35,979 nucleotides of DNA from an uncultured Clostridia bacterium. GTDB lineage: Bacteria > Bacillota > Clostridia > Christensenellales > Aristaeellaceae. Shown one piece after another: positions 24,225-33,378 of this stretch. The notes below the pieces were generated by a model. It did no database searches. It had not been told where the DNA came from and saw only the letters and a program-made list of their open reading frames with translations. The stretch is from positions 1 through 35,979 of the forward strand of contig CAMNEH010000016.1 in assembly GCA_946536315.1 (NCBI GenBank), in the 5' to 3' direction. Both the position numbers and the translations under genes were made by a program. Within the stretch, counting starts at the first letter, position 1; each line of letters begins with the position of its first letter.

Positions 24225-25538
24225 TTACTCGCGTACGAAAGCGTCGTAAATAGCCTTGACTGCGTTGTCAAAGTCATCGTCATCCACGCCGATGATGATG
24301 TTCAATTCGCTCGAGCCCTGGTCGATGATCCGGATGGAAATGCCCTGGGCCGACACAGCCGTAAACAGGCGCGCAGCGGTGCCGTAATTGCGGACCATGC
24401 CGCGGCCGACGGTGGCGATCAGGCCGAGGTGATCGTGAATGGTCACGCTGTCCGGATGCGTCAGCTCCACGATGCGCTGCACCAGCTGCTCACGGTGCGG
24501 CTGCAGCTCCTTCTCGTTCAGCACCACGCACATCGTGTCGATGCCCGTCGGCAGGTGCTCAAAGTTGAGCCCGAACTCCTCCACTGCCTGCAGTACCCGG
24601 CGGCCGAAGCCGGACTCTGAATTCATCAGGTCTTTTTCGACCGTGATGATCGAAAAGCCCTTGTGCCCGGCGATGCCGGTGATCACGTGCTCATTGTCCT
24701 GCCGGTCCGCGTTGTGGCGGATCATGGTGCCGGGGTGCTTGGGATCGTTGGTATTGCGGATGTTGGTGGGAATGCCCGCGCGGCGCACGGGGAAGATGGC
24801 CTCCTCGTGGAGCACGGACGCGCCCATATAGCTCAGCTCACGCAGCTCGCGGTAGGTCATGCTGGAAATGTACTGCGCGTCCGGAACGATGCGCGGGTCC
24901 GCCATCCGGAAGCCGGTGACATCGGTCCAGTTTTCATAGACGTCCGCGTTGACGGCCCGGGCGACCAGCGCGCCGGAGATGTCGCTGCCGCCGCGGGAAA
25001 AGGTATGGATGTTGCCTTCTTCGTCCGCGCCATAAAAGCCGGGAATGACTGCATTGGGCAGGGCGGAGAGCGTATCGGCGATCAGGCTGTTGGTTTCTTC
25101 CTCCAGCAGGACGCCGTTTTTGTCAAACCGGATAATCTTATCGGCGTCCACGAAAGGGAATCCGAGGTATTCCGACAGCAGCAGCCCGTTCAGGTATTCG
25201 CCGCGGCTCGCCGCGTAGTCGCGGGACGCGCCGGTCATCATGGTGGAAGCGATCTTGGTGAACTCCGCCTCCAGGGGGATGTCCAGCTCCAGCTCCTGCG
25301 CGATGCGCTCATAGCGGTAACGGATCCGCTCCAGGATATGCAGGAACGGGCTACCCACCTGACGCGCCGCCGCGGCTTCGTACAGCAGGTCGGTCACCTT
25401 TTCGTCCGCGTCGCCGCGCTTGCCTGGCGCGCTGGGAATGATATATCTGCGATTCTTATCGGCCAATACGATCTCTTTGACTTTTCTGAATTGTTCCGCG
25501 TCCGCCAGGGACGATCCGCCAAATTTGCATACCAGCAT
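24225..25538 (-). CDS. lysC: Aspartate kinase
   Basis: The 437-residue enzyme phosphorylates aspartate, the first step towards lysine, threonine, methionine and diaminopimelate. It has KFGGSS at 5-10, GEYLNGLLLSEYLGF, the FSRGGSDISGALVARA block, and the ADPRIV active-site loop. C-terminal ACT domains from about residue 300 (TVEKDLMNSESGFGRRVL and QGISIRIIDQGSSELNI) imply feedback control by an end-product amino acid. Length is typical of monofunctional clostridial forms. It starts 18 bases after araD, an unusual operon partner. AGGAGAAG precedes the ATG. Confidence 0.95.
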   Translation of the reverse strand: MLVCKFGGSSLADAEQFRKVKEIVLADKNRRYIIPSAPGKRGDADEKVTDLLYEAAAARQVGSPFLHILERIRYRYERIAQELELDIPLEAEFTKIASTMMTGASRDYAASRGEYLNGLLLSEYLGFPFVDADKIIRFDKNGVLLEEETNSLIADTLSALPNAVIPGFYGADEEGNIHTFSRGGSDISGALVARAVNADVYENWTDVTGFRMADPRIVPDAQYISSMTYRELRELSYMGASVLHEEAIFPVRRAGIPTNIRNTNDPKHPGTMIRHNADRQDNEHVITGIAGHKGFSIITVEKDLMNSESGFGRRVLQAVEEFGLNFEHLPTGIDTMCVVLNEKELQPHREQLVQRIVELTHPDSVTIHDHLGLIATVGRGMVRNYGTAARLFTAVSAQGISIRIIDQGSSELNIIIGVDDDDFDNAVKAIYDAFVRE

Positions 25539-25556
25539 TGTACTTCTCCTGTCTGT

Positions 25557-26246
25557 TCAGTTCTGTCCGTAATAAGCGCCGGCGCCGTGCTTGCGCAGGT
25601 AGTGCTTGTCCAGCAGCGCCTGCTGCATCGCGCCCTGGGCGGGGTTCAGCATCATGGCATGCCAGTCCATGAACGCCACTTCCTCGAGCACCACGGCGTT
25701 GTGCACCGCCTCCATCGCGTCCTTGCCCCAGGCGAACGGGCCGTGCGAGTACACCAGCACCGCGGGGATCGCGGCGGGGTCGAGCTGCGCGAAGGTTTCG
25801 ACGATCACCTTGCCCGTTTCCTTTTCGTATTCGCCGTTGATTTCATCCGTGGTCATCGGCCGGGTACAGGGAATATCGCCGTAAAAGTAGTCTCCCTGGG
25901 TCGTGCCCATGGCCGGAATGCAGCGCCCTGCCTGGGCAAAGGTGGTCGCCCAGCGGGAATGCGTATGCACGATCCCGCCGCAGTCCGGGAAGGCGCGGTA
26001 CAGCTCCAGGTGCGTCGGCATGTCGCTGGAGGGGCGCAGATTTCCCTCGACAATGCGGCCCTCCAGATCCACGACCACCATGTGCTCCGGCTTCATGGTG
26101 TCATAGGGCACACCAGAGGGCTTGATGACAAACAGCCCCTTTTCGCGGTCGATTCCGCTGACGTTGCCCCAGGTGAAGGTGACCAGGCCGTGGGCGGGCA
26201 AAAGGAGATTGGCCTGGCATACGGTTTCTTTCAAAGCTTCGAGCAT
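25557..26246 (-). CDS. araD: L-ribulose-5-phosphate 4-epimerase
   Basis: The 229-residue class II aldolase-like enzyme converts L-ribulose 5-phosphate to D-xylulose 5-phosphate, joining arabinose use to the pentose phosphate route. Positions match E. coli AraD closely: GNVSG at 27-31, SSD with D75, the zinc ligands H94 and H96 in HTHS and H168 in YSHG, D119, and Y225/Y226 near the end. It begins 10 bases after the kinase gene. L-arabinose isomerase (araA) is not in the window. Confidence 0.94.
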   Translation of the reverse strand: MLEALKETVCQANLLLPAHGLVTFTWGNVSGIDREKGLFVIKPSGVPYDTMKPEHMVVVDLEGRIVEGNLRPSSDMPTHLELYRAFPDCGGIVHTHSRWATTFAQAGRCIPAMGTTQGDYFYGDIPCTRPMTTDEINGEYEKETGKVIVETFAQLDPAAIPAVLVYSHGPFAWGKDAMEAVHNAVVLEEVAFMDWHAMMLNPAQGAMQQALLDKHYLRKHGAGAYYGQN

Positions 26247-26256
26247 GATGCGATCC

Positions 26257-27840
26257 TCACTTTCCGTCGTCCGTCAGGGCATTCACCGCAGCCGCGTGAA
26301 CGGGCAGCGCCCGGCGGTAGCGGCTCAGGAAGACCTCGAACCCGCTGACGTCGCTGGCGTCAGCCATCAGTGTGACGCTCTTCGCCTGGGCGAAGACGCG
26401 TTTGTTCAGATATTCCGGCAGCGTCATACCGGGGTCTCGCCAGCGCATGTAGGCGCACAGCAGCGCCATGCCGTAGGGCCCGCCCTCACCGGCCGTTTCC
26501 ATCACGGATACCGGCGCGTTGACAGCGGCGCTCAGCAGCCGCTGCCCGACCTCCGGTGTTTTGAAGAAGCCGCCGTGGGCGTACAGGCGGTCGATCGGGA
26601 CCTTCTCTTCGACGGTGAGGATGTCCAGACCGATCTTGAGAGTCGCCAGCGCGCTGAGCAGCTGTTCGCGCATCAGGTTTGCCAGTGTGAGCCGGGCGCT
26701 GGGCGTCCTCATCAATAAGGGGCGTCCCTCGGTAAAGCCGGTAATGCTTTCGCCCGAGAGGTAGTTGAAGCCCACCAGTCCGCCGCAGTCGGGCTCGCCC
26801 TCGAGTGCGGCCTGAAACAGCAGCGTATACAGCGCGTTCTGGTCGAGGGGGAACCCGGCCTTCTGCGCGAATTCCCCGAACAGGCGGACCCAGGCGTTCA
26901 CGTCGCTGGTGCAGTTGTTGCAGTGTACCATGGCGACAGGGAGCCCGTCGGGTGTGGTGACGATGTCGATTTCGCGGTGAACGCCGATCGGCTGATCCAG
27001 CACGACCATCGCGAAGTCGGAGGTGCCCGCGGAAACGTTGCCGGTCCGCGCGGCGACCGAATTGGTGGCGGTCATGCCGGTGCCTGCGTCGCCCTCAGGC
27101 GGCGCGAACGGCACGCCGGGCAGGAAATCGCCCTCGGGATCCAGCAGCCGCGCGCCATCAGCCGTCAGCACGCCGGCTTCCGCGCCGGCCGGAAGTGGCG
27201 TGGGCAGGATGTCATTCAGCCGGTATGGCAGCGCCCTGTCGGCTGTCATCGCTTCGAAGGCGGCCAGCATCTCCGGGTCGTAGCACAGCGCCGTATCGAC
27301 CGGAAATATGCCCGACGCTTCGCCGACGCCGGCGACAAACCGGCCTGTCAGCCGCTCGTGAATATATACGGCCAGGGTGTTCAGGTGATGGATCCGGGAC
27401 ACATGCGCTTCGCCGTTCAGTATGGCCTGGTACAGATGAGCGATGGACCAGCGCTCCGGAATATTGAAATGAAACCGCTCCGTCAGCGCTGAGGCCGCCT
27501 GACCGGTCATGGTATTCCGCCAGGTCCGGAATCCGGTCAGCGGCCGGCCCTCCCTGTCCGTGGGCAGGTAACCGTGCATCATGCCGGATATGCCCATGGC
27601 GCCGGCCGTGGTCAGCGGGGTGCCGTACAAACGCAGGACCTCGCTCTTCAGGTCGGCAAAGCACGCCTGCATGCCGTGAATGATATCGTCCATCGTGTAG
27701 GTCCAGACGCCGTCGATCAGCCGGTTCTCCCATTCGTGGCTTCCGGAGGCGAGCACCGCATGCTGCCGATCGACCAGCACGGCCTTGATCCGGGTGGAAC
27801 CAAATTCCAGTCCGATCACGGTGTTTTTCAAATCGATCAT
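26257..27840 (-). CDS. FGGY-family carbohydrate kinase, probably L-ribulokinase
   Basis: The 527-residue kinase has the FGGY two-lobed pattern: a phosphate loop [14 protein letters not shown] at the N-terminus, [11 protein letters not shown], a [22 protein letters not shown] block, and C-terminal [18 protein letters not shown] and [18 protein letters not shown] kinases phosphorylate pentoses, pentuloses or related sugars. Being next to araD, L-ribulose is the natural substrate, but the sequence is not the classical AraB type, so I leave the symbol blank. GAAAGGAG lies upstream of the ATG at 27840 and a strong promoter is present. First gene of the operon. Confidence 0.87.
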   Translation of the reverse strand: MIDLKNTVIGLEFGSTRIKAVLVDRQHAVLASGSHEWENRLIDGVWTYTMDDIIHGMQACFADLKSEVLRLYGTPLTTAGAMGISGMMHGYLPTDREGRPLTGFRTWRNTMTGQAASALTERFHFNIPERWSIAHLYQAILNGEAHVSRIHHLNTLAVYIHERLTGRFVAGVGEASGIFPVDTALCYDPEMLAAFEAMTADRALPYRLNDILPTPLPAGAEAGVLTADGARLLDPEGDFLPGVPFAPPEGDAGTGMTATNSVAARTGNVSAGTSDFAMVVLDQPIGVHREIDIVTTPDGLPVAMVHCNNCTSDVNAWVRLFGEFAQKAGFPLDQNALYTLLFQAALEGEPDCGGLVGFNYLSGESITGFTEGRPLLMRTPSARLTLANLMREQLLSALATLKIGLDILTVEEKVPIDRLYAHGGFFKTPEVGQRLLSAAVNAPVSVMETAGEGGPYGMALLCAYMRWRDPGMTLPEYLNKRVFAQAKSVTLMADASDVSGFEVFLSRYRRALPVHAAAVNALTDDGK

Positions 27841-27884
27841 GGGAATCTCCTTTCTCCTGTCTGCGCTCGGATTTCACTGCCCGT

Positions 27885-27913
27885 ATTTTATCATCACATC
27901 AGCCAAAATGCAA
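27885..27913 (-). promoter_or_regulatory. Promoter of the araB-like/araD/lysC operon
   Basis: On the minus strand TTGCAT (27913-27908), a 17-base spacer and TAAAAT (27890-27885) precede the kinase start by about 45 bases. I see no clear AraR or CcpA operator. Confidence 0.65.
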
Positions 27914-27965
27914 TCTGCAGCCGTCGGAATTGAGAAAAAAACTCCGCTGAGGCAAAGCGCGAGCA

Positions 27966-27994
27966 TTGCAGAATTCCCCCGGAAATGCTATAAT
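27966..27994 (+). promoter_or_regulatory. Promoter of the pcrA-ligA operon
   Basis: TTGCAG (27966-27971), a 17-base spacer and TATAAT (27989-27994) predict transcription from about 28001, leaving an 80-base leader before pcrA. It is divergent from the arabinose operon promoter about 50 bases away. Confidence 0.75.
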
Positions 27995-28081
27995 ATCGGG
28001 GATGGACGTTCCGACCGGCCGAAGGCGGTTCAGAACGTTCTCGTTTTTCGGGTATCGAAGACTGACGGAATGGGGGCAAAG

Positions 28082-30349
28082 ATGGATTTATCAGTATTGA
28101 ACGCGCAGCAGCGCGAGGCTGTTGAAACCCTGCACGGGCCGCTCCTGATCCTTGCCGGCGCTGGCAGCGGCAAAACGCGGACGCTGACCTACAGGATCGC
28201 CAATCTGCTGGAGCATGGCGTGCCGGCCTGGCACGTGCTGGCCCTGACGTTTACCAATAAAGCCGCGCGCGAGATGAAGGACCGCATCGCCCGCCTCATC
28301 GGGGAAGAACAGACGGACGACATGTGGGTGGGCACGTTCCATTCCGTCTGTGTGCGCATCCTGCGCCGCGATATTGAAAAAATCGGCTATCAGCGCAGCT
28401 TCACCATCTATGACGACGATGATCAGCTCCGCGTGATCAAGGACTGGATCAAGCAGCTGAAAATCGACGATAAGATCGTCACCCCCCGCGAGGTGAGGAG
28501 CGTCATCAGCGACAGCAAAAACAAGCTGATGACAGCGGACGAGTGGTTCGCCTCGTCAGAGAAGAATTACCATGCGCAGCAGGTCCACGATGTGTATGTG
28601 CGGTATGAGCAGACACTGGCGGATAACAACGCGCTGGATTTTGACGACCTGCTCATGAAAACGCTTCAGCTGCTGATGGATCACCCGCCGGTGCTCCAGT
28701 ATTACCAGGACCGGTTCCGCTACGTCCATGTGGATGAATATCAGGATACCAACATGGCGCAGTACCAGATCGTCCGGCTGCTGACGGCCGAAAGCCACGA
28801 GCTGTGTGTGGTCGGCGACGATGACCAGTCCATTTACGGCTGGCGCGGCGCGGATATCCATAACATCCTGAATTTCGAGGCGGACTATCCGGACGCGAAG
28901 GTGATCAAGCTGGAGCAGAACTACCGTTCTACCGCCACCATTCTCGACGCCGCCAACCAGATCATCGCACACAACGAGGGCCGCAAGGAAAAGGCACTCT
29001 GGACGGAGAACGCCCAGGGCGAAAAGATCCACCTGTACACGGCCGGCGACGAGCACGACGAGGCCGCATGGATCTGCGGCCAGCTGAAGCAGCTGCACGA
29101 CCGCGGTATGCCGTATGCCGAAATGGCCGTGCTGTACCGCCTGCACGCGCAGAGCCGCGTGATGGAGGAAATGCTGGTGCGCGCGGGCGTGCCATACCGG
29201 GTCTATGGCGGCACGCGCTTCTACGACCGCAGGGAAATCAAGGACGTGCTGGCCTATCTGCGGGTGATCGTGAATCCGGCGGATACCGTCTCTCTGAAGC
29301 GGATCATCAATACTCCCCGACGTTCCATCGGCGATACCACGGTCGCCCAGCTGGAAACGCAGGCACAGACGGAAGGCGTGCCGATGTTCAGCGTGCTCTC
29401 AGACCCGACGGACGCGCTGTCCTCCCGCGCCAGGCGCTGCGTGCTCGACTTCACCAAGCTGATCTACAGCCTGATGGAGCGGATGGATCAGCTGCCGCTG
29501 GATGAATTCATCCAGGCCGTGCTGGAGGAGACCGGGCTGATCAATCAGCTGGACAAGGAAACCGAGGAGGACTATGTCACCCGCAAGGAGAACCTGATGG
29601 AATTTGTCGGCGCGGCCAGGGAATACGTCTCCAGGACGCCCGACGACGCGCACAGCCTGCAGGATTACCTGGAATATGTGGCGCTGATCACCGATCTGGA
29701 CCGTCAGGAGGAAGCACCGCAGTTTGTGACGCTGATGACGCTGCACAGCGCCAAGGGCCTGGAGTACGACGCCGTTTTTATCGCCGGCATGGAGGAAAAC
29801 GTTTTCCCCAGCTACCGCGCTGTCAACGAGGACAACCGGCTGGAGGAGGAGCGCCGCCTCGCCTACGTTGGCGTCACGCGGGCCAGGAAACGCCTGAGCC
29901 TTTCCCTGGCCAAGCACCGCACCATCTTCAATCAGGTCAGCTATAACCGTCCCTCCCGCTTTATCCAGGAAATCCCTTCCCGCCTGATCGAGGACGTGTG
30001 GGCGCTGTCACGCCAGCATTTCGGTGAGAACGACGCGCCGCTGAGAAAGCCCCATAACCGCGAGCCAAGGCATACGGACTTTGGTGTGCCGGGCATGGGC
30101 CAGCTGAACATTCCCGGCGTCACGAAGGGCCTGGTGCCCTCGCAGGCCGCCAAGGTTTCCGGCAGCGCGCTGATGAAAATGTACCAGCCGGGGGACCGGG
30201 TGATGCACCGCAGATTCGGCGAGGGCACGGTGGTCTCGGTGGAAAAAAACGGCACGGACGCGAATATCTGCATCGATTTTATCGCCTATGGACATAAAAC
30301 CTTCTCGTTGGCGATCGCGCCGATTTTCAAGCTGGAGGACGAAGCGTGA
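28082..30349 (+). CDS. pcrA: ATP-dependent DNA helicase PcrA (UvrD/Rep family)
   Basis: The 755-residue superfamily 1A helicase unwinds DNA 3' to 5' in repair and plasmid replication and removes RecA or stalled polymerases. Motifs are in order: Q-motif LNAQQREAV, Walker A GAGSGKT with K31, VGTFHSVC, Walker B VDEYQDTN, VGDDDQSIYGWRGAD, LEQNYRS, TLHSAKGLEYDAVF, and YVGVTRARKRL. The C-terminal 60 residues (YQPGDRVMHRRFGEGTV) form the Tudor-like domain that binds RNA polymerase in PcrA. The ATG at 28082 follows GGGGG. An open frame back to 27785 crosses the promoter and is rejected. Confidence 0.96.
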   Translation: MDLSVLNAQQREAVETLHGPLLILAGAGSGKTRTLTYRIANLLEHGVPAWHVLALTFTNKAAREMKDRIARLIGEEQTDDMWVGTFHSVCVRILRRDIEKIGYQRSFTIYDDDDQLRVIKDWIKQLKIDDKIVTPREVRSVISDSKNKLMTADEWFASSEKNYHAQQVHDVYVRYEQTLADNNALDFDDLLMKTLQLLMDHPPVLQYYQDRFRYVHVDEYQDTNMAQYQIVRLLTAESHELCVVGDDDQSIYGWRGADIHNILNFEADYPDAKVIKLEQNYRSTATILDAANQIIAHNEGRKEKALWTENAQGEKIHLYTAGDEHDEAAWICGQLKQLHDRGMPYAEMAVLYRLHAQSRVMEEMLVRAGVPYRVYGGTRFYDRREIKDVLAYLRVIVNPADTVSLKRIINTPRRSIGDTTVAQLETQAQTEGVPMFSVLSDPTDALSSRARRCVLDFTKLIYSLMERMDQLPLDEFIQAVLEETGLINQLDKETEEDYVTRKENLMEFVGAAREYVSRTPDDAHSLQDYLEYVALITDLDRQEEAPQFVTLMTLHSAKGLEYDAVFIAGMEENVFPSYRAVNEDNRLEEERRLAYVGVTRARKRLSLSLAKHRTIFNQVSYNRPSRFIQEIPSRLIEDVWALSRQHFGENDAPLRKPHNREPRHTDFGVPGMGQLNIPGVTKGLVPSQAAKVSGSALMKMYQPGDRVMHRRFGEGTVVSVEKNGTDANICIDFIAYGHKTFSLAIAPIFKLEDEA

Positions 30350-32343
30350 TGGAGGGGCAGACGCCGCTGGACATGCAGACGCTGGTCGACCGCCTGAACG
30401 AGGCGGCCACGGCCTATTATACCTACGACCGGCCTGTCATGGCCGATGCGGAATATGACCGGCTGTACGATCAGCTGCTTCGGCTGGAGCGGGAAACGGG
30501 CGTCGTTCTCCCGGATTCGCCCACGCACCGCGTCGGCGGCGCGCCGCTCAGCGCGTTTCAGCCGCATCCGCATATCAGCCGCCTGTGGAGCATGGACAAG
30601 GTACAGTCGGTGGACGAGCTCAACGTCTGGTTCGACCGCGTTCAGCGCCTCCATGACGAGAACGGCCCGCTGCCTGACATGACCTATGGGATCGAGTACA
30701 AGTTCGACGGGCTCACGCTGAATCTGACGTATGAAAACGGCCTGCTGGTGCAGGCTGCCACGCGCGGCGACGGTATCACGGGCGAGGCGGTGCTCCCGCA
30801 GGCAAAAACCGTCCAGGGGGTGCCCCTGAGAATTCCGTGGCAGGGCCTGATCGAGGTGCAGGGGGAGTGCATCATGCGCCTCTCTGCGCTCAAAAAGTAT
30901 AACCAGACCGCGCAGGAGCCGCTGAAAAACGCGCGCAACGCGGCGGCCGGCGCGCTCAGGAACCTGGATCCGGCGGTCACCGCTTCACGTCACCTGAGCG
31001 CGTTCTTTTATCAGGTCGGCACGATCTCTGACCCGCCCTACCAGGACCAGGAGGGCATGATCCGCTTTCTGCGCGAGCAGGGCTTCCCGACCAGCCCGTA
31101 TTTTGCCACTGCGAACAGCCGCCAGGAGGTGATCGACGCCATTCAAAGGATCGGGGAGGAGCGCGATTCGCTCGACTTTCTCATCGACGGCGCGGTCGTC
31201 AAGATCCGCGAGCAGGAAACGCGCCTGGCGCTCGGATATACCGACAGGTTTCCCCGCTGGGCGGTGGCGTATAAGTTTGAGGCGGAGGAGGCCACCACAC
31301 GCATCGTCAGCGTCACCTGGGAGCTGGGCCGCAGCGGAAAGCTGACGCCGCTCGCGCACGTCGAGCCCGTCGATTTTTCGGGCGTCACCGTGCAGAAGGC
31401 GACGCTGAACAACTGGGGCGACATTGGCCGAAAGCGCCTGAAGCTCGGCGTGCGGGTGTGGATCCGCCGCTCCAACGATGTGATCCCCGAAATCACCGGC
31501 TGCGTGGACGACGCGGAGCCGGGCACCGACATCGTGAAGCCGGAGGTCTGCCCGGCCTGCGGCGCGCCGCTGGTGACGCGCGGCGCGAACCTCTTCTGTC
31601 TGAACCGCGCGGGCTGCAAGCCGCAGGCCGTGATGCGGCTCAAGCACTTTGCCTCCCGCGACGGGATGGACATCGAAACCTTCTCCGAAAAGACGGCCGA
31701 CCTGTTCTACGACGAGCTGAACGTCCGGGATCCGGCGGACCTTTACCATCTGGATACCGGCAGGCTGCAGACCATGAAGGGCTTCGGCGCGAAGAAGATC
31801 GCCAACCTGGCAGAGGCGCTCGAAAAGAGCAAGCACTGCCCGCTGGATCGCTTCCTGCTGGCCATCGGTATCCCCAATGTCGGCAAGCGCACCGCGCGCG
31901 ACCTGGCGATCCGGTTCGGCACGCTGGAGAAGCTGAGCGGTGCCGACGTTGAAACGCTCGCCTCGGTGGACGATATCGGTGAAACGATCGCCGAGGGCAT
32001 ACGCGGCTTTTTCGGATATCCCGAGAACAGGGAAATGATCCGCCGGCTGCTGGACGCGGGCGTATCTCCGCAGCCTGTGGCGCCTGAAACGGAGGGCGCG
32101 CTCACCGGCATGACGGTCGTGGTCACCGGGACGCTGACACGGTACACCCGCGCCGATATCGAGCAGCTGATCCGCGCCAATGGCGGCAGCGCCGCGTCCG
32201 CCGTGAGCAAAAAGACCTCCTTCGTCGTGGCGGGGGAAAAAGCCGGCAGCAAGCTGGACAAGGCCAGGCAGCTCGGCATTCCCGTTCTGAGCGAGGAGGA
32301 ATTTGAACTGAAACTGAAAGGGCAGGAACCGTGGAGCGATTAA
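30349..32343 (+). CDS. ligA: NAD+-dependent DNA ligase
   Basis: The 664-residue enzyme seals nicks using NAD+. Its parts appear in the standard order: the Ia domain with YDRPVMADAEYD, the adenylation domain with nucleophile K118 in EYKFDG, and the OB-fold near 320-400. The four-Cys zinc finger starts at CPACG and has CLNRAGC, then come helix-hairpin-helix repeats (GFGAKKIANL, IPNVGKRTARDL) and a C-terminal BRCT domain (GMTVVVTGTLTRYTR). A GTG at 30346 is an alternative start, since it shares the same ribosome site and overlaps the pcrA stop. The pcrA-ligA order is common in Firmicutes. Confidence 0.96.
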   Translation: MEGQTPLDMQTLVDRLNEAATAYYTYDRPVMADAEYDRLYDQLLRLERETGVVLPDSPTHRVGGAPLSAFQPHPHISRLWSMDKVQSVDELNVWFDRVQRLHDENGPLPDMTYGIEYKFDGLTLNLTYENGLLVQAATRGDGITGEAVLPQAKTVQGVPLRIPWQGLIEVQGECIMRLSALKKYNQTAQEPLKNARNAAAGALRNLDPAVTASRHLSAFFYQVGTISDPPYQDQEGMIRFLREQGFPTSPYFATANSRQEVIDAIQRIGEERDSLDFLIDGAVVKIREQETRLALGYTDRFPRWAVAYKFEAEEATTRIVSVTWELGRSGKLTPLAHVEPVDFSGVTVQKATLNNWGDIGRKRLKLGVRVWIRRSNDVIPEITGCVDDAEPGTDIVKPEVCPACGAPLVTRGANLFCLNRAGCKPQAVMRLKHFASRDGMDIETFSEKTADLFYDELNVRDPADLYHLDTGRLQTMKGFGAKKIANLAEALEKSKHCPLDRFLLAIGIPNVGKRTARDLAIRFGTLEKLSGADVETLASVDDIGETIAEGIRGFFGYPENREMIRRLLDAGVSPQPVAPETEGALTGMTVVVTGTLTRYTRADIEQLIRANGGSAASAVSKKTSFVVAGEKAGSKLDKARQLGIPVLSEEEFELKLKGQEPWSD

Positions 32344-33377
32344 TCTCAGGCTTTCATCCGGAGGACATTACCGAGTGCATGCTCAGCCGGATGAAGGAGC
32401 AATCCTTCGAGGAGCTGAAGGCCCGCCTGGTGTCCAGGTCCGGGCTGAGCGTGTTCGGCCGGACCTCTTCACAGCATTGGGCGGAAGCCTACCGCTTCAG
32501 CTACGACTGCGCCGAAGCGCCCAACGAGGCCTGGCCGACGCACGCGCAGCTGCGCGCCGCCGTCAAACGGCGGGTGAAGGACGAGCTGCCGTACATCACT
32601 GACCGCGAGGAGGGCATCCTTCGCCGGATGATGCTGTTCGGCGGGACGACGCCGCTGCTCTCCGACGAAGAGCTCAGCGCCGCTGATTCGCTGCTCAGAC
32701 GCCTGTGGTGCAGCTGTGTCATCAGGGATGACGGCCGGTTGTTCCTGCAGCTGGCCGAGCCGCTGGCCAAACCGATGCTGCAGGCGGTGGAGGATGACGC
32801 TTATTTCGAGACCCGCGGAAAAATGCGCGCGCTGTCGGCGACGCTGCACAGCATGGTGTATCTGCACGGGATGCTGTACGCGCAGCCCGCGCTGAAGCAT
32901 CTCAGCGGCCATCTGCTTCCCAGCCAGGACGAATACCACCTTCGCCTGCTGAACCGGTATCTGATGGCGGAGTTTGATTATTGCCTGGACAGGCAGGGCA
33001 ACCTGGTGCTGATGCATCCGGGGCTGGTCTGCCCGGAGCGGATGCTGGCCTCGCTGTCCAACGCACGGTATCAGGCGACGGACTACACCCGGGAGATGAT
33101 CCTCGGCGGGATGAGCGAGCTGCTCAAGGAGGAGGAGGCCGCCAACGACATCCTCAGCCACGAGCTGGGCTTCGCGCTGCAGCCGGGCTATAATCCGAAC
33201 GCGTTCGTCAACGATCTGAAGATCCTGGTCAAGCAGGGCGCCTCGCACGATCAGCTGACCGGGCTGATCCGGGATAAGCTGGCGATCCGGATGACGCCGC
33301 AGATCGAAAACGCGCTGCTGCGTGTGGAAACAGATACGGTGCGCTGGCAAAGCGCGCCGTCCCGGAGACTGAACTGA
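32331..33377 (+). CDS. Unrecognised protein downstream of ligA
   Basis: I do not recognise this 348-residue protein. It is mostly helical, soluble and charged, with no signal peptide, membrane helix, cysteine cluster or nucleotide-binding loop. Distinctive segments are EEGILRRMMLFGG near 93-105, a helical SATLHSMVYLHGMLYAQPALKHL stretch at about 170-190, and EFDYCLDRQGNLVLMHPGLV at about 215. The GTG start at 32331 overlaps ligA by 13 bases with AGGA close by; a first ATG lies at 32367. The next gene begins one base after its stop. Its place in the pcrA-ligA operon hints at a link to DNA or RNA, but that is inference only. Confidence 0.7.
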   Translation: MERLISGFHPEDITECMLSRMKEQSFEELKARLVSRSGLSVFGRTSSQHWAEAYRFSYDCAEAPNEAWPTHAQLRAAVKRRVKDELPYITDREEGILRRMMLFGGTTPLLSDEELSAADSLLRRLWCSCVIRDDGRLFLQLAEPLAKPMLQAVEDDAYFETRGKMRALSATLHSMVYLHGMLYAQPALKHLSGHLLPSQDEYHLRLLNRYLMAEFDYCLDRQGNLVLMHPGLVCPERMLASLSNARYQATDYTREMILGGMSELLKEEEAANDILSHELGFALQPGYNPNAFVNDLKILVKQGASHDQLTGLIRDKLAIRMTPQIENALLRVETDTVRWQSAPSRRLN

Positions 33378-33378
33378 T

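Noticed and set aside
24663-26348. 561-codon plus-strand frame opposite lysC and araD
   Set aside because: Shadow of two well-supported enzymes; no ribosome site or family match.
27785-28081. In-frame N-terminal extension of pcrA
   Set aside because: It crosses the pcrA promoter and the araB-like gene start, and adds sequence not found in PcrA proteins.
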